From: Egbenema bharatensis
GTDB taxonomy: Bacteria; Cyanobacteriota; Cyanobacteriia; Elainellales; Elainellaceae
Length of the DNA stretch: 64,000 nucleotides
Assembly: GCF_048077055.1 (NCBI RefSeq)
Contig: NZ_CP182236.1
Coordinates: forward strand, 7,192,001-7,256,000
Direction of reading: 5' to 3'
Below the pieces are notes generated by a model. It searched no databases and was not told the origin of the DNA. It was given only the letters and a program-made list of their open reading frames with translations. Every line of letters starts with the position of its first letter. Within the stretch, counting starts at the first letter, position 1. The translations under genes were made by a program, and so were the position numbers. Shown piece by piece: positions 8,978-17,548 of the stretch.

Positions 8978-11900
8978 ATGCAACGGATTGTTTTGATTGC
9001 TGGATTTGAATCCTTCAACGCAGACCTCTATCGGCAGGCCGCCAAACTGGCTGAAGACCGCTGTACTGATCTAGAGATTCAGGTCTTCAGCGATCGGGAT
9101 TTAGCGGCAAACCCAGAGGCAGTCGAGGCAGCGCTACAAACCGCTCAGGTGTTCTTTGGCAGCCTGCTATTCGACTACGATCAGGTGCTATGGCTACGAG
9201 AACGAGTCCAATCCATCCCGATTCGTCTAGTGTTTGAGTCTGCGCTGGAACTGATGAGCCTGACGAAACTGGGTAAGTTTGCGATCGGGGATAAGCCGAA
9301 GGGAATGCCCAAACCCGTTCAATTCATCCTCAGTAAATTTGGTGGCTCTCAGCGGGAAGAAGACAAGCTAGCCGGATATCTCAGCTTCCTCAAAGTTGGG
9401 CCTAAACTCCTGAAGTACATTCCCGTTGGCAAAGTCCAGGATCTCCGCAACTGGCTGATCATCTACGGCTACTGGAATGCAGGCGGTTCAGACAATGTTG
9501 CTGCCCTCTTCTGGTTTCTCGCCAAAACCTACCTGGGACTTCAGGTGGGAGAAATCCCGGCACCGATCGAAACGCCCAATATGGGACTGCTCCATCCGGA
9601 CTATCAAGGCTACTTTGAGTCCCCTCGGCAGTATTTAGAGTGGTATTTGGAGCGGGGAGTGGGGAGGCGGGAATGGGGAGTCGGGAGTCAGGAGTCGGGA
9701 GTCGGGAGTCGGGAGTCGGGGGTTGGAGGTTCAAACCATGCCTTCTCCATGCCCCAACTCGCAGGCAAGATGCCTGCCCTACGGACATCGTCTCCTCCGA
9801 CGATCGCCCTTCTGCTTTACCGCAAGCACGTTATCACCCAACAGTCCTACATCCCACAATTGATTCGTCAGTTCGAGCAAGCAGGATTGCTCCCTCTACC
9901 GATTTTTATCAATGGCGTGGAAGGCCATGTGGCGGTGAGGGATTGGTTGACGACTAGCCATGAGCAATCCCAGCGACAACAGGGGACGATCGAAACGGCT
10001 TCTTTGTCGCCAGAGGCAGTGCAGGTGGATGCGATCGTTTCTACGATTGGGTTTCCGCTGGTGGGTGGCCCGGCGGGTTCGATGGAGGCGGGTCGTCAGG
10101 TGGAGGTAGCCAAGCGAATTCTCAGTGCCAAAAATGTGCCCTATTTTGTGGCGGCTCCGTTGTTGATTCAAGATATTCACTCCTGGACACGCCAGGGAAT
10201 TGGTGGATTGCAAAGTGTGGTGCTGTATGCCTTGCCGGAACTCGATGGGGCGATCGATACCGTACCGCTGGGGGGATTAGTCGGCGATCGAATTTACCTG
10301 ATCCCTGAGCGCGTTCAGCGATTGATTGGTCGTGTCAAAAGCTGGGTGACTCTACGCCAAACCCCTGCTTCTGAACGCAAGCTAGCGATTATTCTCTACG
10401 GGTTTCCGCCTGGATATGGAGCCACGGGCACAGCAGCTTTGTTAAATGTCCCGAAGTCCCTGGTCAAACTGTTGCAGGCATTAAGGGCAGAAGGTTACAC
10501 CGTTGGTGATTTCCCTGAAGATGGAGAAGAACTGATTCGGCAGGTACGGGAAGCCGATGAAGCCTATGTCGGGCAGGTTCCGGCAGTCGGCAGCCTGGAG
10601 TCAGCTCCGATTACAACCGTTACGGCAAAATCTCTGGAGCATTGGCTCGGTTATCTGCTCACGACGCGAATTGAAACCCAATGGAAATCTTTGACCGAAA
10701 GCGGCATTCGCACCATTCCAGACGATCGCCCGGAGGAGTCGCGCTATCTGCTGGGGGGAGTGCAGTTAGGCAATATCTGGATTGGAGTCCAGCCTCCCCT
10801 CGGACTATCCGGCGATCCGATGCGCCTGATGTTTGAGCGAGATCTAACGCCCCATCCCCAATACGCTGCTTTCTACCAGTGGTTGCAAAATGAATTTCAG
10901 GCCAATGCGATCGTCCACTTCGGTATGCATGGCACAGTAGAATGGCTGCCGGGTGCTCCCCTGGGCAACACTGGCTACTCCTGGTCAGATATTTTGCTGG
11001 GCAATCTCCCCAATCTTTACCTCTATGCGGCGAATAACCCTTCAGAATCCATCCTGGCCAAGCGACGGGGCTATGGGACGCTGATTTCCTACAACGTTCC
11101 ACCCTACGGCAGGGCGGGACTGTACAAAGAACTTGTTGCCCTACGGGATTTGATCAGCGAATATCGGGAAGATCCAGAGAAAAACTATGCCCTCAAGGAA
11201 GCCATTTGTAAAAAAATTCTGGATGCGGGACTGGAAGCCGACTGTCCGTTTCCGGAGGCTCGAAAACTAGGAATTGAATTCACGCCAGAAAATATCCGGC
11301 TCTTTAGCCAGCACACCTTCAACGATTACCTCGTCACCCTTTACGAATATCTCCAAGTCCTGGAAACCCGCCTCTTCTCCTCCGGACTCCACGTTCTGGG
11401 TGAACCCCCCACCCCCGAAGACCTCCGCCAATACCTCAATGCTTACTTCAACGAAGACATTCCCCCAGACTGGCTAAATACCCTATCCCATTCCTCACCC
11501 ACCTCACCCACCTCCTCACCTACCCATCCACCCACTTCCCCTCCTCACTCCTCACCCCTCACTCCTCACTCCTCACCCCCCCTCGATCAGGTTCACCAAA
11601 TCTGTACCCTCCTCAACCAAACCACCGATGAGTTAACCAACCTCCTGCGGGGACTCAATGGCGAATACATTCCTCCAGCCCCAGGAGGTGACTTACTGCG
11701 GGACGGCATTGGCGTATTGCCCACCGGACGGAATATCCATGCCCTGGATCCCTACCGGATGCCTTCTCCTGCGGCCTACGAACGCGGCCGAGCAATTGCC
11801 CAAAAAATCATCGCCCAGCATTTACAGGAACAGGGCAGCTATCCTGAAACGATCGCCGTCATGCTCTGGGGACTGGATGCAATTAAGACGAAGGGGGAAT

Positions 11901-12898
11901 CCCTGGGAATTGTGTTGGAGCTGGTGGGGGCGGAGCCGGTCAAAGAAGGAACAGGTCGGATTGTGCAGTACGGCTTGAAACCGCTTGCAGAATTGGATCA
12001 TCCCCGGATTGATGTCCTGGGGAACCTGTCGGGCATCTTCCGCGATAGCTTTGTCAACATCATTGAACTGCTGGATGATTTGTTCCAGCGAGCGGCAACC
12101 GCAGACGAGCCAGAAGCACAAAACTTTATTCGCAAGCACGCCCTGGCACTGGAAGCTCAGGGAATTACCAACTCCGCTGCTCGATTATTTTCCAACCCAG
12201 CCGGAGATTTTGGCTCCCTGGTCAACGATCGCGTCACGGATGCCAACTGGGAGTCGGGAGCAGAACTGGGTGATACCTGGCAGGGTAGAAACACCTTTAG
12301 CTATGGCAGGCAGGATAAGGGGCAGGCCCGTCCAGAAGTTCTGAATACCTTGCTGAAAAGTACCGATCGCATTGTGCAGCAGATTGATTCTGTAGAGTAT
12401 GGCTTGACGGATATTCAAGAATACTACGCCAATACGGGCGGGCTGAAGAAAGCGGCAGAAATGCAGCGCGGACAGAAAGTGACGGCCAACTTTGTCGAAA
12501 GCTTTTCCAAAGACACCACACCCCGAAAACTGGAAGACCTGCTGCGCATGGAGTATCGCACCAAGCTACTGAATCCCAAATGGGCGGATGCAATGGCAGA
12601 ACAGGGATCTGGCGGGGCCTATGAAATCTCTCAGCGGATGACTGCCCTGATGGGCTGGGCGGGCACGACCGACTTTAAGGAAAACTGGGTCTATGATCAG
12701 GCGGCAGATACCTATGCTCTGGATGCTGCAATGGCAGAAAAATTGCGCCAGGCTAACCCTGAAGCGTTCCGCAATATTGTGGGCAGAATGTTAGAAGCTC
12801 ACGGTCGCGGCTTCTGGAGTCCTGATCAAGAAAAGCTGGAAAAACTGCGATCGCTTTACGAACAAACGGACGAAACATTGGAAGGAGTCACCCTTTAA
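8978..12898 (+). CDS. chlH: Magnesium chelatase subunit H (ChlH/BchH family)
   Basis: 1306 aa. This is the large porphyrin-binding subunit of the ATP-dependent chelatase that inserts Mg2+ into protoporphyrin IX with ChlI and ChlD. CobN/Mg-chelatase family blocks are clear: HFGMHGTVEWLPG (~648), NNPSESILAKRRGYGTLISYNVPPY (~690), and the C-terminal TVIDS-type region. The N-terminus (MQRIVLIAGFESFN) differs from what I recall of the main cyanobacterial ChlH, so this may be the second paralogue. Two low-complexity stretches, ~225-270 (GVGSRESGVG) and ~838-870 (HSSPTSPTSS), are encoded by intergenic-type repeats read in frame. Neither breaks the frame; both probably form surface loops. Confidence 0.85.
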   Translation: MQRIVLIAGFESFNADLYRQAAKLAEDRCTDLEIQVFSDRDLAANPEAVEAALQTAQVFFGSLLFDYDQVLWLRERVQSIPIRLVFESALELMSLTKLGKFAIGDKPKGMPKPVQFILSKFGGSQREEDKLAGYLSFLKVGPKLLKYIPVGKVQDLRNWLIIYGYWNAGGSDNVAALFWFLAKTYLGLQVGEIPAPIETPNMGLLHPDYQGYFESPRQYLEWYLERGVGRREWGVGSQESGVGSRESGVGGSNHAFSMPQLAGKMPALRTSSPPTIALLLYRKHVITQQSYIPQLIRQFEQAGLLPLPIFINGVEGHVAVRDWLTTSHEQSQRQQGTIETASLSPEAVQVDAIVSTIGFPLVGGPAGSMEAGRQVEVAKRILSAKNVPYFVAAPLLIQDIHSWTRQGIGGLQSVVLYALPELDGAIDTVPLGGLVGDRIYLIPERVQRLIGRVKSWVTLRQTPASERKLAIILYGFPPGYGATGTAALLNVPKSLVKLLQALRAEGYTVGDFPEDGEELIRQVREADEAYVGQVPAVGSLESAPITTVTAKSLEHWLGYLLTTRIETQWKSLTESGIRTIPDDRPEESRYLLGGVQLGNIWIGVQPPLGLSGDPMRLMFERDLTPHPQYAAFYQWLQNEFQANAIVHFGMHGTVEWLPGAPLGNTGYSWSDILLGNLPNLYLYAANNPSESILAKRRGYGTLISYNVPPYGRAGLYKELVALRDLISEYREDPEKNYALKEAICKKILDAGLEADCPFPEARKLGIEFTPENIRLFSQHTFNDYLVTLYEYLQVLETRLFSSGLHVLGEPPTPEDLRQYLNAYFNEDIPPDWLNTLSHSSPTSPTSSPTHPPTSPPHSSPLTPHSSPPLDQVHQICTLLNQTTDELTNLLRGLNGEYIPPAPGGDLLRDGIGVLPTGRNIHALDPYRMPSPAAYERGRAIAQKIIAQHLQEQGSYPETIAVMLWGLDAIKTKGESLGIVLELVGAEPVKEGTGRIVQYGLKPLAELDHPRIDVLGNLSGIFRDSFVNIIELLDDLFQRAATADEPEAQNFIRKHALALEAQGITNSAARLFSNPAGDFGSLVNDRVTDANWESGAELGDTWQGRNTFSYGRQDKGQARPEVLNTLLKSTDRIVQQIDSVEYGLTDIQEYYANTGGLKKAAEMQRGQKVTANFVESFSKDTTPRKLEDLLRMEYRTKLLNPKWADAMAEQGSGGAYEISQRMTALMGWAGTTDFKENWVYDQAADTYALDAAMAEKLRQANPEAFRNIVGRMLEAHGRGFWSPDQEKLEKLRSLYEQTDETLEGVTL
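9652..9785 (+). repeat. Heptamer array plus palindromic repeat inside chlH
   Basis: GGGAGTC-type heptamers (9652-9727) are followed at 9759-9785 by the reverse copy of the GCAGGCATCTTGCCTGC palindrome. Both are intergenic elsewhere in the window. Here they are translated as GVGSRESGVGG and QLAGKMPALR, keeping the ChlH frame. Confidence 0.85.
11490..11582 (+). repeat. CTCACCCAC/CTCACTC heptamer-like array inside chlH
   Basis: Degenerate CCTCACTC and CACCCACCT units run for ~90 bases and are translated as a Ser/Pro/Thr/His-rich segment. The array is the complement type of the GGAGTGA arrays seen intergenically at 35556 and 62376. Confidence 0.8.
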
Positions 12899-13336
12899 GT
12901 GATTTCCCAATGAAGACCCGGTGAATGAAGACCCAGCGAAGGATAGATCAACCCCGATCAATTTTGATAGTCTTGGACAGAATCAGGAACGTTTCGATAA
13001 CGTTCATTTCAGGGTCGCATTGGGAGCATTCCACTTTTGTAACCATGAACCCACCCCTACCCCTCCCAAAAGGGGATTTTATGGACATTCTCCTGGTTGA
13101 GCAAGGTGTCTTCAGAGTTTCCCCCTGATGCAGAGGTTCCAGTCAATAATTCTCAAGTCAAGACTCAAGAGACTCACTTCCATTTTTCAGGTCAATGTTC
13201 TTGCTTTTTTCACAATGGTTAAATCGCAGTGAAAGTTACGACCAGACGGGATGGAATTCAAGTCGGTTACTGGGTTTCATGATTAGATTGAATGAGCTAT
13301 GCATCACCCCATCTATAAACACGGTTTTGCTGACAC
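12899..13336. other. Intergenic region with a truncated MITE-like repeat
   Basis: No gene. Positions 13022-13127 match the left half of the element at 44252-44466: GGGAGCATTCCACTTTTGTAA, then CCCACCCCTACCCCTCCCAA, then ATGGACATTCTCC. No right terminal repeat was found, so this copy looks decayed or half-deleted. Confidence 0.7.
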
Positions 13337-14676
13337 ATGAGTAACCTGAAGAAAATAACGCTTACAGGGGCATTCTGGACGCTGATTGGCTACGGAGGAA
13401 GTCAGGTTCTACGCTTCGGTAGTAATCTGCTGCTGACTCGGTTGCTGTTTCCAGAATTTTTTGGCTTGATGGGGCTGGTGAATGTCTTCATCATTGGATT
13501 GGCTCTTTTCTCCGATGTCGGCATTGGGGTCAGCATTGTTCAAAATAAGCGGGGTGAAGAACCTGCCTTTGCCAACACTGCCTGAACCATGCAGGTAATT
13601 CGGGGGATTGGACTCTGGATTCTGTGTGTCGCAGGTGCAGTTCCCCTGCCCGAGCCTATAACCAACCTGAACTCCAATGGCTGATTCCCGTTGTCGGACT
13701 CAGTACTCTAATCGCAGGGTTTGAGTCTACTTCGCTGGGTATTTTACAGCGACGTATATCTCTGAAGGAGTTAACCTTTATTGAACTGGGAACCCAAACC
13801 GTTCAAATCGTGGTGATGCTGATTTGGGCTTACCTCAGTCCAACCATCTGGTCCCTTGTGGCAGGTGGCATGGCGGCGGCTCTCACTCGAGTCTTCTGGA
13901 GCCACCGCATCCTGCCCGATCGCCCGAATCGCTTCAGATGGGAACCCAGTGCTGTCCGAGAATTGTTTGATGTAGGTCGCTGGGTATTTCTCTCCACCGC
14001 CCTGACGTTTTTGGCAGAACAAAGCGATCGGCTGCTCCTGGGAAAATTCTTTAGCCCAGCTCTATTTGGGATCTACGGTATTGCCCTCATGCTGAGTGAA
14101 GTGCCGCGATCGGTGGCATTGTCCGTCAGTGGCAGGGTCATCTTTCCCGCCGTTTCTCAGTTGATCGATTTGCCACGTTACGAACTGCGAGAAAAATTGC
14201 TGCGGAACCGCCAAAAGCTACTACTGATGCTCACGGCAGGTATGATCGTTTTGATTGCATTGGGCGATCGAATCATTTTGTTTCTCTACGACGATCGCTA
14301 TGCTGAAGCCGCCTGGATGCTGCCGATTCTGGCTCTGGGCATTTGGCCCAGATTGCTTTGCTCCACAATGGATGCGGCCCTGGTTTCCTTCGGCAAACTC
14401 CACTATGCAACCATTGGCAACTTTACGCGCTTAGTCTTTACGGTGGTGGGGATTCTGCTCGGCTATCAATGGTTTGGTAATGTGGGAGCCGTGAGTGCGG
14501 TTGCTTTGAATGATCTGGCTTACTATGCTGTGGTCATGTACGGGCTTTCCTATGAAAAGCTAGGCTGTACGGCTCAGGACATTAAAGCAACGGCCATGCT
14601 GTTTGCTGGAATCGGCATCATTGCGATGGTTCGGATTATCCTGGGAATAGACTTTCCGTTCGCAACCGCTTTTTAG
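13337..14676 (+). pseudogene. Broken polysaccharide flippase (Wzx/RfbX-like)
   Basis: The N-terminal part (MSNLKKITLTGAFWTLIGYG) and the C-terminal 340 residues belong to one oligosaccharide-flippase protein of ~446 aa with many membrane helices. Two lesions lie within 70 bases. A TGA at 13583 stands where TGG (NTA-W-TMQVIRG) is expected. A missing base at ~13648 turns VPLARAYNQPEL into another frame. The nonsense codon cannot be explained by a single indel error, so this is the best candidate for a real pseudogene in the window. If expressed it would export lipid-linked sugars. It lies 14 bases before the tocopherol cyclase gene. Confidence 0.8.
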
Positions 14677-14690
14677 GAGCCAATTGATTC

Positions 14691-15809
14691 ATGCACGTCC
14701 CGCTTCAGACCCCCCACAGTGGCTATCACTGGGATGGTTCAAGCCGACGCTTTTTTGAAGGGTGGTACTACAGAGTCACTCTACCCGAAATCGCCCAAAC
14801 CTTTGCCTTCATGTATTCGATCGAAGATCCGATCGGCGGTCAACCCTACAGCGGCGGAGCAGCCCAAATTCTTGGCCCGGATGGAGAATATCTTTGTCGA
14901 ACTTTTCCTGATGTCCGCCAGTTCTGGGCCTGGGAACAGGCTCTGGGTTTAGGCCATTGGGGACAAGTGAACTTATCGGCAGACTCAGCGGCAGACTTAC
15001 CCCAACCTCCCACCTATCTTGATCCAGCCGAATTCGATCGCCACCTTGATCAGGGAACCTTCGGTCAGGGCTATCAGGGCACTGCTACCTGGCATCAGGG
15101 ATATCTGGCTGATCCGGGAACGAACCAAACGGCACGCTGGGCCTACACGATTCAGCCGCTGTATGGCTGGGGAAATCCCGATCGCCCTCAGCAATCCACC
15201 GCTGGCTGGTTGTCTCAGTTCCAAATTTTTGAACCAGGCTGGCAAATTTTGATGGCGCATGGGTGGGCAACGGGTTGGATTGAGTGGAATGGCCAGCGTT
15301 ACACTTTCACTCAGGCTCCGGCCTATGGCGAAAAAAACTGGGGGGGAGCCTTCCCGCAAAAATGGTTCTGGTTGAATTGCAATGCCTTCGAGGATGAACC
15401 CGATCTGGCATTAACGGCGGGGGGAGGCCGACGGGGGGTGCTGGGCTGGATGGAATCGGTGGCTATGATTGGGATTCACTATCGCGGCCAGTTTTATGAG
15501 TTTGTCCCCTGGAATGCTCAGGTGCAGTGGGAGATCCATCCCTGGGGCTACTGGCGAATGACGGCTGAAAATTCGCACTATCAAGTTGAGTTAACTGGAA
15601 CTACGACTGAATCTGGAACTCCCCTGCGGGCCCCCACCATTCAGGGTTTAGACTTCTGCTGTCGGGATACGATGAACGGTCACCTGAGTTTAGAACTGCG
15701 GGAACAGGGGGAAGGCCGTACCATGACGCTGCTCAGAGCAAAAAGCTCCCTGTGTGGGCTGGAAGTGGGAGGACAACCCTGGGATGAAATCTGGCGATCG
15801 GCGAGCTAA
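14691..15809 (+). CDS. Tocopherol cyclase
   Basis: 372 aa, similar to plant VTE1 and Synechocystis slr1737. It closes the chromanol ring of tocopherols from the methylated phytyl-quinol. Family features: HSGYHWDGSSRRFFEGWYYR at the N-terminus, IEDPIGGQPYSGGAAQI, HGWATGWIEW, AYGEKNWGGAFPQKWFWLNCN around 205-225, and FVPWNAQVQWEIHPWGYW. It overlaps the next gene by 26 bases and is probably co-transcribed with it. Other tocopherol genes (hpt, MPBQ methyltransferase) are absent from the window. Confidence 0.92.
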   Translation: MHVPLQTPHSGYHWDGSSRRFFEGWYYRVTLPEIAQTFAFMYSIEDPIGGQPYSGGAAQILGPDGEYLCRTFPDVRQFWAWEQALGLGHWGQVNLSADSAADLPQPPTYLDPAEFDRHLDQGTFGQGYQGTATWHQGYLADPGTNQTARWAYTIQPLYGWGNPDRPQQSTAGWLSQFQIFEPGWQILMAHGWATGWIEWNGQRYTFTQAPAYGEKNWGGAFPQKWFWLNCNAFEDEPDLALTAGGGRRGVLGWMESVAMIGIHYRGQFYEFVPWNAQVQWEIHPWGYWRMTAENSHYQVELTGTTTESGTPLRAPTIQGLDFCCRDTMNGHLSLELREQGEGRTMTLLRAKSSLCGLEVGGQPWDEIWRSAS

Positions 15810-16881
15810 CCCTGGATATCAGCAAAAACCTGTGACAAACTATCCTACCCTCTCCGGAAGACCGCCCCTGATCATTGCCCATCGGGGTGCCAGTGGCTAT
15901 TTACCAGAACACACCCTGGAAGCCTATCAACGGGCGATCGAATTGGGTGCTGATTTTATTGAACCCGATCTGGTGATCACCCGCGATGGTGTTCTGATGG
16001 CTCGCCATGAACCGAACTTAATTGAAACCACCAATGTCAGTGAGCTGCCAGAGTTTGCCGATCGTCGTCGTGTTGTTGAGATTGATGGACAGCCTGTGGC
16101 AGGTTTTTTTTCTCACGACTTTACCCTGGCTGAAATCAAGCAGCTACGGGCCAGGCAACCCCGTCCGTATCGAGATCAGTCGGACAACGATCGCTTCCAG
16201 ATCCCAACGCTATCAGAAATTTTAGATTTGGTGCAGCAGGTGAAGGCAGCCACAGGACGCAGGGTTGGGATTTATCCAGAAACCAAACATCCCACCTACT
16301 TTCAGCAATTGGGATTGGGGTTGGAGGCACCGTTGATTCAAACGCTCATGGAGTATCACTTTGTTGATCCCAAACGAGTCTTTATTCAATCCTTTGAGGT
16401 CTCCAATCTCAAGGATCAACTAGTTCCCTTGATGGCAGATTATAGGATTAATCTACCGCTTGTGCAGTTGTGTGATGCACTTCATCTTCAACCCTACGAT
16501 TTTGTGGTGAATCAAGATTCGCGCACCTATGCCGATTTAGTTCATCCCGATGGACTTAAAGACTTTGTTTCCACCTACGCCAGCGCGATCGGCCCCTGGA
16601 AACGATCGATTGTTTTCACCGAGGCGATCGAGGCGATCGAGGAACAGAATCCGCTTCAGACCAACGAACGCCTGACGGGAAAAGTGTCATCCATCATAAC
16701 CGATGCCCATGCCGCAGGACTGGCGGTTCACGCCTACACCTTTCGCAATGAACCCCAATTTCTAGCAGTGGATTATCACAACGATCCGATCGCTGAGTAT
16801 CAGCAGTTTTACCACCTGGGTATTGATGCTGTGTTCTCTGATTTTCCTGACACTGCCCTTCAAGCCAGGTTATGGGATTAA
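15784..16881 (+). CDS. glpQ: Glycerophosphodiester phosphodiesterase
   Basis: ~365 aa. GDPD catalytic motifs: IIAHRGASGYLPEHTLEAY (HR and the first E), GADFIEPDLVITRDGVLMARHE (ExD and H), and the C-terminal VHAYTFRNE with GIDAVFSDFPD. It hydrolyses glycerophosphodiesters to glycerol-3-phosphate and an alcohol. The ATG at 15784 follows GGGAGGA by 10 bases and overlaps the cyclase gene. A GTG at 15832 is the alternative start and would leave a shorter leader. No clear signal peptide is seen, so the cellular location is uncertain. Confidence 0.88.
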   Translation: MKSGDRRANPGYQQKPVTNYPTLSGRPPLIIAHRGASGYLPEHTLEAYQRAIELGADFIEPDLVITRDGVLMARHEPNLIETTNVSELPEFADRRRVVEIDGQPVAGFFSHDFTLAEIKQLRARQPRPYRDQSDNDRFQIPTLSEILDLVQQVKAATGRRVGIYPETKHPTYFQQLGLGLEAPLIQTLMEYHFVDPKRVFIQSFEVSNLKDQLVPLMADYRINLPLVQLCDALHLQPYDFVVNQDSRTYADLVHPDGLKDFVSTYASAIGPWKRSIVFTEAIEAIEEQNPLQTNERLTGKVSSIITDAHAAGLAVHAYTFRNEPQFLAVDYHNDPIAEYQQFYHLGIDAVFSDFPDTALQARLWD

Positions 16882-16887
16882 GTTGAC

Positions 16888-16976
16888 TAAGCAGACAAGA
16901 TGCCCACCCCACAAGAGGTGCTGTCAATCATTCTGTTTTGTTGACTGGGCGGGCAAGATGCCCACCCCACAAGAGT
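16888..16976 (+). repeat. GGGCAAGATGCCCACCCC repeat, copies A1 and A2
   Basis: Two tandem partial copies: GCAGACAAGATGCCCACCCC (16892-16911) and GGGCGGGCAAGATGCCCACC (from 16946), each followed by ACAAGAG. They belong to the ~95-bp family also found at 35655, 40014, 56480, 56560, 57590 and 62520. The central GGGCA/TGCCC arms can form a hairpin. Confidence 0.85.
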
Positions 16977-17016
16977 TATAGGTTATTCAATTTGCCTGCT
17001 CGTGAATCTTAATCCA

Positions 17017-17358
17017 TCAAAAGTCAAACCGTCGGGCCGTCATCAGTTTATAACCGCCAAAGAGGGAGGCAAACGAGAAGAGAAACGTTACTAAACTCGT
17101 AGGACGCAGCACCACCCCTCCACTCAAGAACACAAACAGGATGCCCAGTCCGATTAAAATCCAGCCAAAGTCTCGTCCACTCCGACCGGCAAACAGTAGC
17201 GTTAAGAGTCCACCCGTCAGCATCAGGACTGATCCCATCGCTGGAATCCCACGCCACCAGAAGCGGGAGAACTGAGTGGTGAAGAAAATATTTTGTCCCA
17301 AGAAATAGATCCCAGCCAGAATCAGCAACAAGCCAAGAATTTGATTAAAAAGACGCAT
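17017..17358 (-). CDS. Small membrane protein (113 aa)
   Basis: MRLFNQILGLLLILAGIYFL opens the protein. Four hydrophobic segments follow in all: ~5-22, ~38-58, ~66-84 and ~90-106. The tail is GGYKLMTARRFDF. No catalytic motif and no family recognised. The ATG at 17358 is chosen because it places the first membrane helix at the N-terminus; the frame extends 40 codons upstream without helices. Confidence 0.65.
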   Translation of the reverse strand: MRLFNQILGLLLILAGIYFLGQNIFFTTQFSRFWWRGIPAMGSVLMLTGGLLTLLFAGRSGRDFGWILIGLGILFVFLSGGVVLRPTSLVTFLFSFASLFGGYKLMTARRFDF

Positions 17359-17548
17359 AGCGGTATCCGTAGTTAGACCAGGAGTAGACGTAGATGAGTC
17401 GTGATCAGCCTCGATCGCCAAGGCACTGCATTTCGCAGCCCAATCCAGTATGCCCGGAAAAAGCTGGCTCATTTTCATTTGTCGCCTCTGGGGCCGCAGG
17501 TTCAGGAAAAATGTAAAACAACTTTAGAATTATGCATTCGTTGTGAGA

